64,000 nt of DNA from Methanobacterium_B sp963703015 (GTDB lineage Archaea > Methanobacteriota > Methanobacteria > Methanobacteriales > Methanobacteriaceae): assembly GCA_963703015.1 (NCBI GenBank), contig OY969779.1:1178001-1242000 (forward strand), written 5' to 3'. How positions within the stretch are numbered: position 1 is the first letter of the stretch; each line of letters opens with the position of its first letter. This document shows, piece after piece, positions 7,947 through 16,368 of the stretch. The notes beneath the pieces are model-generated. The model was given only the letters and a program-made list of their open reading frames with translations. It did not search any database and was not told where the DNA came from. The position numbers and the translations under genes are program-made.

Positions 7947-8516
7947 TCAGTCTTCCAGTATTGTGTAGTAGGATCCTGTGTAACAGGAAGTACAGTAGGC
8001 ATAGCCTCCCTTAATATGATGTTTCCCATCCATAACTGTTTCGCCACATTCTCTGCATTTAGCGATTTCTAGGGGTTTTCCTGGAAGATCATTTTTATTT
8101 ATCTTCACACTCACCCTCTGAACATCGAACAACTCTTCTCCAGGTGTTTTGTCAACCCTTTCTATTAATTCTTCAATTGTTTCATCATCTGCCCTTTCTT
8201 CTTTGTTGTTTGCTTCCCTGTCAACGAGTCTTAAGGCATCACCAGTTTCTATGTTTACGAATGTTGCTGCAAATTTACCGTAACCCATTGGTTTGAGGGA
8301 TTTTTTACCGAGTGATGTCTGTGTAACTGACAGTATGGCATCTGAAATACATCGATCGATTTCAGTGTACACTATCAACCTTTTATCCTTCTTTCCAGGC
8401 TTCATTTGCATTTTTTCCATTCCATGGATGGCTAGTTTAGTGCCCATGACTATTCCCCCACATATATCCCCATGGAATTTTCCTGCCTTCTCTAGTAGCT
8501 CTTTGTATTCACTCAT
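7947..8516 (-). CDS. FmdE family protein (formylmethanofuran dehydrogenase subunit E-like)
   Basis: A 189-residue FmdE-domain protein. The N-terminal domain starts FHGDICGGIVMGTKLA, the standard His-Gly/Cys-Gly FmdE opening, and contains the conserved DRCISDAI segment; this fold is thought to bind metal. The C-terminus is a zinc-ribbon-like knuckle pair, CRECGE and CTSC. GAGGTG precedes ATG 8516. In some methanogens FmdE belongs to the molybdenum formylmethanofuran dehydrogenase, but here it sits directly downstream of a BtuCDF-type importer. A role in handling the imported metal or chelate is therefore at least as likely. Another FmdE homologue lies at 26575-27156. Confidence 0.85.
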   Translation of the reverse strand: MSEYKELLEKAGKFHGDICGGIVMGTKLAIHGMEKMQMKPGKKDKRLIVYTEIDRCISDAILSVTQTSLGKKSLKPMGYGKFAATFVNIETGDALRLVDREANNKEERADDETIEELIERVDKTPGEELFDVQRVSVKINKNDLPGKPLEIAKCRECGETVMDGKHHIKGGYAYCTSCYTGSYYTILED

Positions 8517-8566
8517 TTTTAAGCACCTCTTTTAATCGTATTTTTAATCAACTTTATCTGTTATAA

Positions 8567-9349
8567 TCATTCTATTGTTTCAATAGGTACGCAGATCTTC
8601 CTATTGGGACTTATTTCCATTATTTTTACATGAATTCCATACACCATTTCCATGTTTTCGGTGGTTATGATGTTGTTCGGTGTGTCAATACCCAGAAATC
8701 CCTGATCCTTCATAAGTGCAACTTTATTGGCTGATATGAATGCATGATCAGGATAATGAGAAGTCATAACAATTGCTATTCCCTCTTGTGATAATTTTGA
8801 GATTATGTTGAGAGTTTTTAATTGGTTACCAAAATCCAGATGGGATGTTGGTTCATCCAAAAGTAGTATTTGAGGTTGTTGCGCTATTACCCTTGCAAAA
8901 AATACTAGCTGTTGTTCACCTCCACTTAAAGAAGTGTAGGGTTTATTCTTCAAATGATAAATTCCAAACTTTTTAAGGGCTTCCTCTGTTATTAACCTAT
9001 CTTTCTTTCCTGGTGAATCTAAATAATCAAGGTGTGGGGTTCTTCCCATTAAAACTACATCAAATACTGAAAATGCAAATGTTGAAACATGGCCCTGCGG
9101 AATGTATCCAATGTTACGTGCTACTGTACGTTGATCCATGGTTTTAATGTTTTCACCGTTGATGTAAACAGCACCATCTTTAAGTTCGTGCAGTTTGTTC
9201 ATGCATTTCATTAACGTGGTCTTACCACAGCCATTGGATCCCAGTATGCAGATCACGTCCCCCCTATCAACAGTTAAATTTACACCCTCAAAGATATTTT
9301 CAGAATTTTCATAGGCAAATGTGGCATTTTTAACTTCTAAGATAGTCAC
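8567..9349 (-). CDS. ABC transporter ATP-binding protein, FepC/BtuD-like
   Basis: Energises import of a metal chelate or corrinoid. Walker A is GSNGCGKTT, the Q-loop is in YIPQGHVSTF, the ABC signature is LSGGEQQ, Walker B is ILLLDEPTSHLD, and the switch histidine is in VMTSHYPDHA. The length, 260 residues, is normal for the family. The start is GTG at 9349 with a strong GGAGGTG upstream. It is the third component of the importer with the genes at 9374 and 10468, and is followed by the FmdE-like gene after 50 bases. Confidence 0.94.
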   Translation of the reverse strand: MTILEVKNATFAYENSENIFEGVNLTVDRGDVICILGSNGCGKTTLMKCMNKLHELKDGAVYINGENIKTMDQRTVARNIGYIPQGHVSTFAFSVFDVVLMGRTPHLDYLDSPGKKDRLITEEALKKFGIYHLKNKPYTSLSGGEQQLVFFARVIAQQPQILLLDEPTSHLDFGNQLKTLNIISKLSQEGIAIVMTSHYPDHAFISANKVALMKDQGFLGIDTPNNIITTENMEMVYGIHVKIMEISPNRKICVPIETIE

Positions 9350-9373
9350 TCTTTACACCTCCTCCCAAATAAT

Positions 9374-10423
9374 TTAAGTCCATTGATTGTATCCCCTTCT
9401 TAAGAGATATAAAAAGAATGGAGCGCCAATAATTGCTGTTAAAATCCCAATCGGAACCTCAATTGAAAGTACTGTTCTTGAGATGTTGTCTATGAGAAGT
9501 AGGAAGGTTGCCCCTAGACATATGGTGGCTGGTAAAAGTCGTTTATGATCCGGACCCACAAGCATCCTACTAATATGTGGGATAATAAGCCCCACCCAAC
9601 CAATTATACCACTTATAGATACTGCTGCTGCAGTAATTAAAGTACAGCAAACTATGATAATGAACCTCAACTTATTGGTCTCAACCCCCAATGATTTAGA
9701 TTCTTCATCACCCATGGCAAGAACATTTATCCTCCACCTTAAGATGAGCAAAATACTTATTCCAACAATTATAGGTATTGAAACCATTAGCACTTGGGCA
9801 TTGGTCACCGAAGCCAAACTACCCATTAACCAGTACACTATCTGTGGCAGTTTTGAGTAGGGATCAGCTGTGTACTTACAAAGAGATATTAGGGCCGTGA
9901 AAAATGATGCTATTGCCATACCACTCAACACCATCACAAGTATTTCTGAGTTCCTGATGGATCTTGCAATGAAATAAGTGATAGAAACAGCAATGAGCCC
10001 CCATGCAAATGCTGAAATTTGGGTGATTAGTGGAATACCCACCAAGAGTATGGCTATTGCTGCTCCAAAACCTGCTCCTGAAGAAACACCCAAAATATCC
10101 GGGGAAACAAGAGGATTTTTAAAGGTGCCCTGAAATGCAGCTCCAGCTACAGCTAAAGCTGCTCCCACAAGAACAGCTGCCATTATTCTTGGAAGGCGTA
10201 TGTCCCAAACAATGGTTGCTGCAGTGGCAGACACATGAATTGATGGGACGAATTTGGCCATAATCGTTGTGACAACTTCCACTGGACTCAATGGATATCT
10301 TCCGATCATGAAGGATACGAAAAACAGGATGATTGGAAGGGCAATTAAAACAAAATTTAAAAGCCACTTCCTTCCTTCGCTATCGGAAAAAAATCTTTGT
10401 ATACTGTTACCCTCTATTGACAT
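9374..10423 (-). CDS. ABC transporter permease, FecCD/BtuC family
   Basis: Integral membrane permease of 349 residues with about nine to ten hydrophobic helices. Family signatures are the N-terminal RLPRIMAAVLVGAALAVAGAAFQG, here split across helices 2-3, the central SLGVETNKLR and the coupling segment GLIIPHISRMLVGPDHKRLLP that docks on the ATPase. It forms a homodimer in the membrane with the ATPase at 8567 and receives substrate from the binding protein at 10468. The three genes are in the usual order and within about 45 bases of one another. Confidence 0.94.
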   Translation of the reverse strand: MSIEGNSIQRFFSDSEGRKWLLNFVLIALPIILFFVSFMIGRYPLSPVEVVTTIMAKFVPSIHVSATAATIVWDIRLPRIMAAVLVGAALAVAGAAFQGTFKNPLVSPDILGVSSGAGFGAAIAILLVGIPLITQISAFAWGLIAVSITYFIARSIRNSEILVMVLSGMAIASFFTALISLCKYTADPYSKLPQIVYWLMGSLASVTNAQVLMVSIPIIVGISILLILRWRINVLAMGDEESKSLGVETNKLRFIIIVCCTLITAAAVSISGIIGWVGLIIPHISRMLVGPDHKRLLPATICLGATFLLLIDNISRTVLSIEVPIGILTAIIGAPFFLYLLRRGYNQWT

Positions 10424-10467
10424 GTTTTTATACCTAACTTGAATTCAGTGCATTAATAGCTTGTTGA

Positions 10468-11574
10468 TTATGTTGTGTTCAAACCCGATCCAACCAGAAT
10501 ATTTTTCACTTCATCATCTGTTAGTTTGTAGTTGTAAAATTCCGAATAGAACTCCTTAACTTCAGATGTTAAATCTAAATCCTTGAATTTATCAGGGTAC
10601 AAAATTTTTGCAACCCATGGAATTCCAATGATCATGTTTGCCCCTGTCGGCCTGTCAAACCATTTGAATGGAGATTGTGGTGAAAGGTAGACCCTTTTAT
10701 TTTGAACTGCACTGACACCACTCCACTCTGAATTGTTGTAAACGTTCTGGAAAAATGTTGGGTCTGTGGTTATAATTACCTCTGGATTCCATTTTAAAAC
10801 TTGTTCCATGGTTACATCTGTTTCCCCATTGCCTCCGCTTTGTTGGATGTTTGCCACATTTTTACCCCCACAAAAATCTATTAACTGAGCATGAACAGAT
10901 CCAGGCGGTTCTGTTTTAAGGCCATCTACATCCTCAGCATAGTAAACCGTCGTCTTTTCCGAATCAGGTATGTTAGAAACCACATCTTTAACTTCTTTTT
11001 GTACTTTATCATTGTAGGCAACGAGTTTAGCTGCCTTATCTTCGGATTCCAATATTTTCCCCATGAAAGTTATGGATGGATCAAATGATGTGAAGTTGCT
11101 TGTATCTAAAACACCCACCACAGGAATAGATCCCATTTTTTGCTGTCTTTCCTCAATGGTTGACGGTGCAGAAGAATGCTGTGATACAGTGTCTGGTGTG
11201 ACACCCTCAAAAACAAGGTCGGGTTCCATTGCAATGAACTGTTCATAGCTACCTGTCTGTGCACCGTACCACCCACCAACTGACGGAAGGCCTTTGTACT
11301 TGTCTGGCATGTATTTTTGCTCTTCGGATGTTGTCTGGTAATTGAATCCCAGAAGTTTATCAGGGCTGATCATGTAAACCATAACTGTGGCTGTTGGATC
11401 AGTTGTAAGAACTTTATTAACACTTGCTGGGACAGTAACAGATCTATTGGCCATATCAGTAATTGTAACATTTCCATTACCCACCAATGAGCCGTGAGCA
11501 GTAATATAATAACCTGAAATTGATACAATGATAAGAATGACTGCTGCAATCAAGATTAAATAGTTTTTATTCAT
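10468..11574 (-). CDS. ABC transporter substrate-binding protein, BtuF/FepB-like
   Basis: Extracytoplasmic binding protein for the FecCD importer encoded next to it. Residues 3-27 are a membrane anchor, followed by ITDMANRSVTVPASVNK and the two-lobed binding fold; 368 residues. GTGAT precedes ATG 11574. Similarity to the orphan protein at 97-1170 is evident throughout, including the YMPDKYK-LP segment and the C-terminal LTDDEV. Position after a methyltransferase and an ExbB-like channel suggests an import system with additional, unusual parts. The ligand cannot be read from sequence. Confidence 0.9.
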   Translation of the reverse strand: MNKNYLILIAAVILIIVSISGYYITAHGSLVGNGNVTITDMANRSVTVPASVNKVLTTDPTATVMVYMISPDKLLGFNYQTTSEEQKYMPDKYKGLPSVGGWYGAQTGSYEQFIAMEPDLVFEGVTPDTVSQHSSAPSTIEERQQKMGSIPVVGVLDTSNFTSFDPSITFMGKILESEDKAAKLVAYNDKVQKEVKDVVSNIPDSEKTTVYYAEDVDGLKTEPPGSVHAQLIDFCGGKNVANIQQSGGNGETDVTMEQVLKWNPEVIITTDPTFFQNVYNNSEWSGVSAVQNKRVYLSPQSPFKWFDRPTGANMIIGIPWVAKILYPDKFKDLDLTSEVKEFYSEFYNYKLTDDEVKNILVGSGLNTT

Positions 11575-11590
11575 GTTATCACTGATTTAT

Positions 11591-12421
11591 TTACTTATTC
11601 TTCCACCAGATGAGGATCCAATCCGAACTTTCCTCAGGATTTTCAAGATATCCCTCTTCGTTGGTTACTAATATCTTTTTAAAATGATCTCTGAGCAACA
11701 GTTCTTCATCATGGTCTAAACCGCCCATTTTCCAACGATATCTGTCTATCACTTCATCCATGTCTTCATATATGTTCAAAGTGTCACATTCTAGTTTTTC
11801 AACGTTGGCTGTTATCCCCATTTTATGTAGGATGTTACAGACGTACATGTAACTTGGATATTTTGGATACTTTCTGTTAATGATTTTTGATGCATTATTC
11901 CCATAATTATCATTTCCTGAGAACCTTAACGTAAGATAAACACTATTTCCAATGTTGTTAATCTTTCTTAGGATGGTTTCAATTTCCATTACACCGTTGA
12001 GGCAACGTGAAGCAATAACAATATCCTTCTTCCCCAAGGAATCTAATGAAATGTCCAACATATCTCCCTGTAAACAGGTTAAATTCTTTATTTCTTCATT
12101 TTCAGCCCTCTGGTTTAAAAGATCCAACATTTCAGCAGACAGATCTATACATGTAACTTCAGAAACTTGTTTAGCAAGTTGTAAAGTTATAGTTCCCTCT
12201 CCACAGCCTATATCCAAAACAGAATAATCAGGATTGGTTTCGATCTTTTCAAGTAATTTTTCTGGATAATCATCCTTTTTCATCCATTTTTTAAATTTTT
12301 TAGCGATATTATCCCAATCTTTGCTTTTATTTGATGGTGGCAATTCTTCCAATTCTTTCTGCCAGTAGTAGGACCAGTTGATATCGTTTAGAGGGTCGTT
12401 GCCCTCGCTGTGTTCTTTCAT
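11591..12421 (-). CDS. Class I SAM-dependent methyltransferase
   Basis: A 276-residue protein with a Rossmann methyltransferase core: motif I YSVLDIGCGEGTITLQLA near residue 70, the acidic residue of motif II in CIDLSAEML and motif post-I LQGDMLDI. The N-terminus, with NWSYYWQKELEELPPS, resembles methyltransferases found beside metal-chelate transport genes in methanogens. The gene lies between the DUF2149-like gene and the binding protein with gaps of about 20 bases, so it is almost certainly co-transcribed with the importer. It could methylate or demethylate the imported chelate or corrinoid; this is inference from context only. Confidence 0.8.
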   Translation of the reverse strand: MKEHSEGNDPLNDINWSYYWQKELEELPPSNKSKDWDNIAKKFKKWMKKDDYPEKLLEKIETNPDYSVLDIGCGEGTITLQLAKQVSEVTCIDLSAEMLDLLNQRAENEEIKNLTCLQGDMLDISLDSLGKKDIVIASRCLNGVMEIETILRKINNIGNSVYLTLRFSGNDNYGNNASKIINRKYPKYPSYMYVCNILHKMGITANVEKLECDTLNIYEDMDEVIDRYRWKMGGLDHDEELLLRDHFKKILVTNEEGYLENPEESSDWILIWWKNK

Positions 12422-12442
12422 TTGGATTCACTTCCATTGCTG

Positions 12443-12754
12443 CTAATTTACCATGATTAATTTACCCGTATCAGGATCCTTGTATACAGTTCCTACCTGT
12501 TCATATCCATTTCCTGTGCTTGAACCATTTTCAGGGGAGTTATTCAACGATTGTGATTGACCGTTAACAGTCACAGTATTTTGTACAGATCCCGTTGATT
12601 CTGACATTAAGGCAGGATTACTCTGCAAGGCCATTACTGCAAATACCAGAAATCCTACTGCAAGTACCAGCATACAATCTGTGAGGTTTATGATTCCCGA
12701 GGTGGGATCCTCCTCATCACCATCATCTAAAAATCTTCTTTTCTTTTTTGACAT
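12443..12754 (-). CDS. DUF2149-like small membrane protein (ExbD-position partner)
   Basis: A 103-residue protein with a charged N-terminus, a single membrane helix (about residues 22-44, LTDCMLVLAVGFLVFAVMAL) and a Ser/Asn-rich exterior ending in TVYKDPDTGKLIMVN. The topology mirrors ExbD/TolR/MotB partners of ExbB-type channels, including an Asp (LTDC) just inside the helix as a possible proton-binding residue. The gene overlaps the ExbB-like gene by 28 bases and has a GGAGG site. DUF2149 is my recollection of the family that follows archaeal MotA/TolQ/ExbB genes; the partner role is inference. Confidence 0.7.
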   Translation of the reverse strand: MSKKKRRFLDDGDEEDPTSGIINLTDCMLVLAVGFLVFAVMALQSNPALMSESTGSVQNTVTVNGQSQSLNNSPENGSSTGNGYEQVGTVYKDPDTGKLIMVN

Positions 12755-13389
12755 CTTTCTAAAGCCTCCAATGTAGAGGTAACAATAGCCTCCAATATCG
12801 AAAGATCATCCATGTACCACTTCTTTCTGTATCTGGAAATTATGAATCCAATTGCCCCTGCAGCCAGTCCTGTAATTGTTGTATCAAAGGATATTGTCAA
12901 TGCTTGAGCAAGCGCACTTATATCTCCATTTCCAAGAGCAGCCAAACCCGGACCAAGGGGGATAAGAGTCCCCATCAAACCCATTGTAGGCCCTAATCTC
13001 ACCAATATATCAGTTTTTTGAGTAATATTTGAATATTGAAGTTCCAAATCTTCAATAAGCTTGTTTGCAAGGGCTTTTCGAGATACAACATCTATATCCT
13101 GGTTGTTAATTATTTTGATCAAGACATTTTTCAGATTAGCATCAAGATCACTGCTTCGAACATGTTCTTTCATCTCTTCAGGATTTGCTGATTTTGAAAT
13201 TGCCCTTATGAGTTTTTCTGTTTTATCCACATCGAATTTAACCCTAGAAAATTTTTCTGTTACACAACTACCTAAACTCAAGATTGCAAACGTAAAAAAA
13301 CCTATGAGAATAAGAATAACCGGTATAAGCAAACTTTCAGCGATTAAATGCAGTAAATTGGTTAAAATCTCGCTTCCGAAAATTATCAT
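12727..13389 (-). CDS. MotA/TolQ/ExbB-family proton channel protein
   Basis: A 220-residue protein with three membrane helices: one near residues 15-40, and two after a 90-residue cytoplasmic loop. The conserved core RLGPTMGLMGTLIPLGPGLAAL and the third-helix ISFDTTITGLAAGAIGFIISRYR are the hallmark MotA_ExbB region, with the polar Thr residues expected in the ion path. In bacteria such complexes use ion flow to drive TonB, Tol or flagellar work across the envelope. An archaeon without an outer membrane has no TonB, so what is driven is unclear. GGAGAT precedes ATG 13389. The genes downstream (DUF2149-like, methyltransferase, BtuFCD-type importer) are tightly packed and likely one operon. Confidence 0.85.
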   Translation of the reverse strand: MIIFGSEILTNLLHLIAESLLIPVILILIGFFTFAILSLGSCVTEKFSRVKFDVDKTEKLIRAISKSANPEEMKEHVRSSDLDANLKNVLIKIINNQDIDVVSRKALANKLIEDLELQYSNITQKTDILVRLGPTMGLMGTLIPLGPGLAALGNGDISALAQALTISFDTTITGLAAGAIGFIISRYRKKWYMDDLSILEAIVTSTLEALERCQKRKEDF

Positions 13390-13455
13390 TAGTAATCTCC
13401 ATTTAAAATGTATATTATAGTATTAAATTTTAATATCTAACAGCATTCAAGTTTT

Positions 13456-14163
13456 TCATAATATTTTGTTCTGGGTTCTAATATTTTGTACAAAAACCCC
13501 ACACAGGAAAATACCTATCACGGCAATAACAAGGAAAACTACGTAGTTTGAAGACCTCAAATATAAAGGATCCATTTTTACATTGGCCACTGTAGCTATG
13601 TTGGGTATAAACGCTGCGAACATCACGAAGTAAAACCCCACTAAAATCATGAAATTAGATATGATAACCGGGTATGGTTTTTCTAGTTTTTTTAAAAATT
13701 TTGAAAATCCAAAGGCAATAAAAATCGTTACCAAAAATCCCAAGATTATAATCAAAGCTATTACAACAGAGTTTTCTGGAGTTGGTCCAATGAGGAGTGT
13801 ATAAACTGATACTACACCAATAATACCTCCTACTGTAGAAACCATAAATGCAGGGTTATTTAGATATGTGATCTGTTTGTTGCCCTTCCAGTTTTTAATG
13901 GTGAGTATCCCTGCCAAAATGATGAATAAACCCAATATTCCAATAATTTCAGCTATATACTGATTAATAGGTTTGTAAACTATTGAACTAATTTGAGTCA
14001 TTATAAATAAAATCACCAAGATGGATACTACATATAAAACTGTTATTAGCGTAAAATTGCGCCGCTTTATCTTTTTCAATGCCATTCCAAGTCCGATTAT
14101 GCTTCCAAAAAAGAATACAATGGATATGATGAGAAAATTCCAAGTCACTGCAATAACTGTCAA
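13456..14163 (-). CDS. Polytopic membrane protein of unknown function (possibly DUF2162-type)
   Basis: A 235-residue protein with about seven hydrophobic helices and short loops; it ends RTQNKIL in the cytoplasm. It lies 66 bases upstream of the ExbB-like gene on the same strand. Predicted transporters annotated DUF2162 occupy this position in related methanogen loci, but I cannot confirm membership without a profile search. The TTG at 14163 has an AGGGG almost touching it; a GTG at 14148 would have looser spacing, so the start is uncertain. A role in the same transport or energisation process is inferred from position. Confidence 0.6.
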   Translation of the reverse strand: MTVIAVTWNFLIISIVFFFGSIIGLGMALKKIKRRNFTLITVLYVVSILVILFIMTQISSIVYKPINQYIAEIIGILGLFIILAGILTIKNWKGNKQITYLNNPAFMVSTVGGIIGVVSVYTLLIGPTPENSVVIALIIILGFLVTIFIAFGFSKFLKKLEKPYPVIISNFMILVGFYFVMFAAFIPNIATVANVKMDPLYLRSSNYVVFLVIAVIGIFLCGVFVQNIRTQNKIL

Positions 14164-14347
14164 CCCCTGAATAATTTGAACTTAAAAGAGTATTAAAAAT
14201 TGATGAAAAACTATTGATTCATTTCATTAACACTCAAAAACCTTATCCTAATTATTTCGACCTGAGTATTTAAACATATCGAATGGTGAGTTATTAATAT
14301 TATTATCTTAAAGAACCAGCCCATTAATAATAAAACCCAGTTATCCC

Positions 14348-16225
14348 CTATTTCCTGTACATCAATTCAATTTCTTTTCTATAATAAACCACTACGATAG
14401 CTGCTATCAACATTACAAGGGCCACAATACTCCACAAGTTGGTATTATTCACATTATCCAATAAGATTTCTTGTGCAGTTTTAGACTGTTGATTACTTGC
14501 CTGATTTTGGCTAGATGAAGATTGACCTGCCCCATCCAACATTGCACTGTTTCTTTCCAACTTCGAACTACTTCCAGATTGACCTGAGCTCTCTCCAGTA
14601 TTTCCCGGAGTATTCTCATTACCGTTACCATTACCATTATTGTTACCATTACCATTATTTCCCGAGCCATTATCACCATTACCACTACCATTGCCATTAC
14701 CATTACCATTGCCGTTACCACTACCACTACCATTATTTTGATTCTGAGAAGCGACTGTTTCCTTAGCTTCTGCATCTGAAATATCCTTTTTTAACTGTTC
14801 TAAGTAAGCAGTTACCTTTAATAAATTGTCTTTGAGCTGATAATCTTTTGAAGGAATATTTGTGGAGGCAGTACCGTTTTGTACGGTCACTTTAATTTTT
14901 GTTCCATTGTTCAGTTGGAATGTAACAGCAAAACCCGAAAGCCCCGTAGCAAATTGATTTCCTTCTAAGAATACCGCAGAGTATACTCCGTCTGATTCAA
15001 AAATTTGCCAAGATATCACATGGCTCGCAACTTTAGGACAAACCCTCACTTGATTTGGATCACCTGTTCCATACCAGTTGTATCCTATATCTATGTCTGT
15101 ATATGATGAGTCCCTAGCCTCTATTTCCCGGCTACCGCTTCCATAAATAGCATTATCTTTTACAGTGAATGTGGTGGAATCTCCTTCATAACCTGATCCA
15201 ATGTTAATTCCTACCCCATTGTAAGTACCTTTTTGTATACTGTTTGTGATGAGGTTTTGACTTATATCTAAATGATCTGTTTTAGAGTTGACATCAATAC
15301 CTATGGGATTCAAATCAATGGTATTACTATTAATCTTCGTATTAGAAGCAGAATTAAACAGTTCTATTCCACATTTTTGATTGTTATTTATATTGTTGAG
15401 AGTTATTCTGGTGTTTTTCACATTGCTGTCGAAGTAAATTCCACTTAAGGTATTGTAGCAAATTGTGTTGTTTTTTACAATTAAATTATTGGTATTAATT
15501 AGATTTACACCGTTTTTTTGGTTGGATTTAATTTTGTTAGCTTCCAAATCTATATTATTGCTACCTGAAATCGAAGCACCATGTTGGCCACTTGAAATGA
15601 TACTGTTGTTACCAACCACCACATCCTGACTTTTTTGGATTTCAACCCCATTTTCAACAGATTTTTTTACTGCATTATTCTGTATATTGCTCTTTTTAGT
15701 GTTTGAAACAGATATACCCGTTTTAGACGAAGTAACTACATTATTCTTTATTTTTACACCTGTGCTCTTAGAAACCTTTATTCCTGTTCCATTGGTTGAA
15801 CTAACGCTATTCTTCGATACGGTTATATTATTGGTATTTTCAATGGATATACCATCATTTGTGGATTTAATGTTAAACCCAGTTATGTTAGTCCATTTGC
15901 TTTTGCTTCCAGTCACTAAAAACACGGGTTGTCCCGATGAATCGCCAGATACTGTGGTGTTTACTTTACTAACTAAGTTCAGTGATTTGTTTATGATTAA
16001 AGACAGGTTTCCATAATATTTGCCCACGAAATTTAGGGTGTCCCCATTTTTGGCAGAATTAATTATATTTTGAATTTGGTCATTTAATGAACTATGAGTA
16101 GTGTTGTAATAGGATGATGGATGAATTTCTATTGTTGAAGCAGAAACTGGTACTACGTTAAAAAAACTAATGCTCATTATTGCAATAAAAAAAATCACTG
16201 CAAATGCAAATTTAGTTTTTATCAA
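14348..16225 (-). CDS. Cell-surface beta-helix (NosD/PbH1-type) protein with C-terminal membrane anchor
   Basis: A secreted surface protein of 625 residues. After a signal peptide ending near VVPVSAS comes a right-handed parallel beta-helix built from repeats of the type N-T-NNITVSKNSV (about residues 60-380), then a small beta domain, a low-complexity Gly/Asn/Ser linker and a C-terminal helix, IVALVMLIAAIVVVYYRKE, that anchors it in the membrane. GGGGGA supports the second TTG (16225) rather than TTG 16231. Such proteins are typical Methanobacteriales adhesin-like surface proteins. It heads the minus-strand region behind the transport cluster, but 184 bases separate it from the next gene, so it is probably a separate unit. 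Confidence 0.85.
   Translation of the reverse strand: MIKTKFAFAVIFFIAIMSISFFNVVPVSASTIEIHPSSYYNTTHSSLNDQIQNIINSAKNGDTLNFVGKYYGNLSLIINKSLNLVSKVNTTVSGDSSGQPVFLVTGSKSKWTNITGFNIKSTNDGISIENTNNITVSKNSVSSTNGTGIKVSKSTGVKIKNNVVTSSKTGISVSNTKKSNIQNNAVKKSVENGVEIQKSQDVVVGNNSIISSGQHGASISGSNNIDLEANKIKSNQKNGVNLINTNNLIVKNNTICYNTLSGIYFDSNVKNTRITLNNINNNQKCGIELFNSASNTKINSNTIDLNPIGIDVNSKTDHLDISQNLITNSIQKGTYNGVGINIGSGYEGDSTTFTVKDNAIYGSGSREIEARDSSYTDIDIGYNWYGTGDPNQVRVCPKVASHVISWQIFESDGVYSAVFLEGNQFATGLSGFAVTFQLNNGTKIKVTVQNGTASTNIPSKDYQLKDNLLKVTAYLEQLKKDISDAEAKETVASQNQNNGSGSGNGNGNGNGNGSGNGDNGSGNNGNGNNNGNGNGNENTPGNTGESSGQSGSSSKLERNSAMLDGAGQSSSSQNQASNQQSKTAQEILLDNVNNTNLWSIVALVMLIAAIVVVYYRKEIELMYRK
14617..14733 (-). repeat. 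Gly/Asn/Ser low-complexity coding repeat
   Basis: A degenerate 6-base repeat of the form GGTAAT (ACCATT or ACCGTT on the plus strand), about 20 units, encoding a GNGNGSGNG-type linker between the beta-helix region and the membrane anchor of the gene at 14348. It probably acts as a flexible stalk spanning the pseudomurein wall and may vary in length between strains by slippage. Confidence 0.8.
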
Positions 16226-16368
16226 TTCCAATCCCCCAGTTCATCTGTTTCCCCAAATTGGTCCTTAAGTTTAATAATGGTGTTTATTTTTCTATATCAA
16301 GTTATATTTAAATGCATGTCAATAATTTTTGTGTTAAAAAAAAAATTTAAAAAAAATGAAAAAAATCT

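Noticed and set aside
7907..8047. 47-residue N-terminal extension of the TrmO-like protein
   Set aside because: It overlaps the FmdE gene, does not look like the family and lacks a ribosome binding site; GGTGAT supports ATG 7906.
14515..14766. Plus-strand ORF rich in Tyr/His opposite the surface protein
   Set aside because: It is the antisense of the Gly/Asn/Ser repeat and its composition reflects the repeat only.
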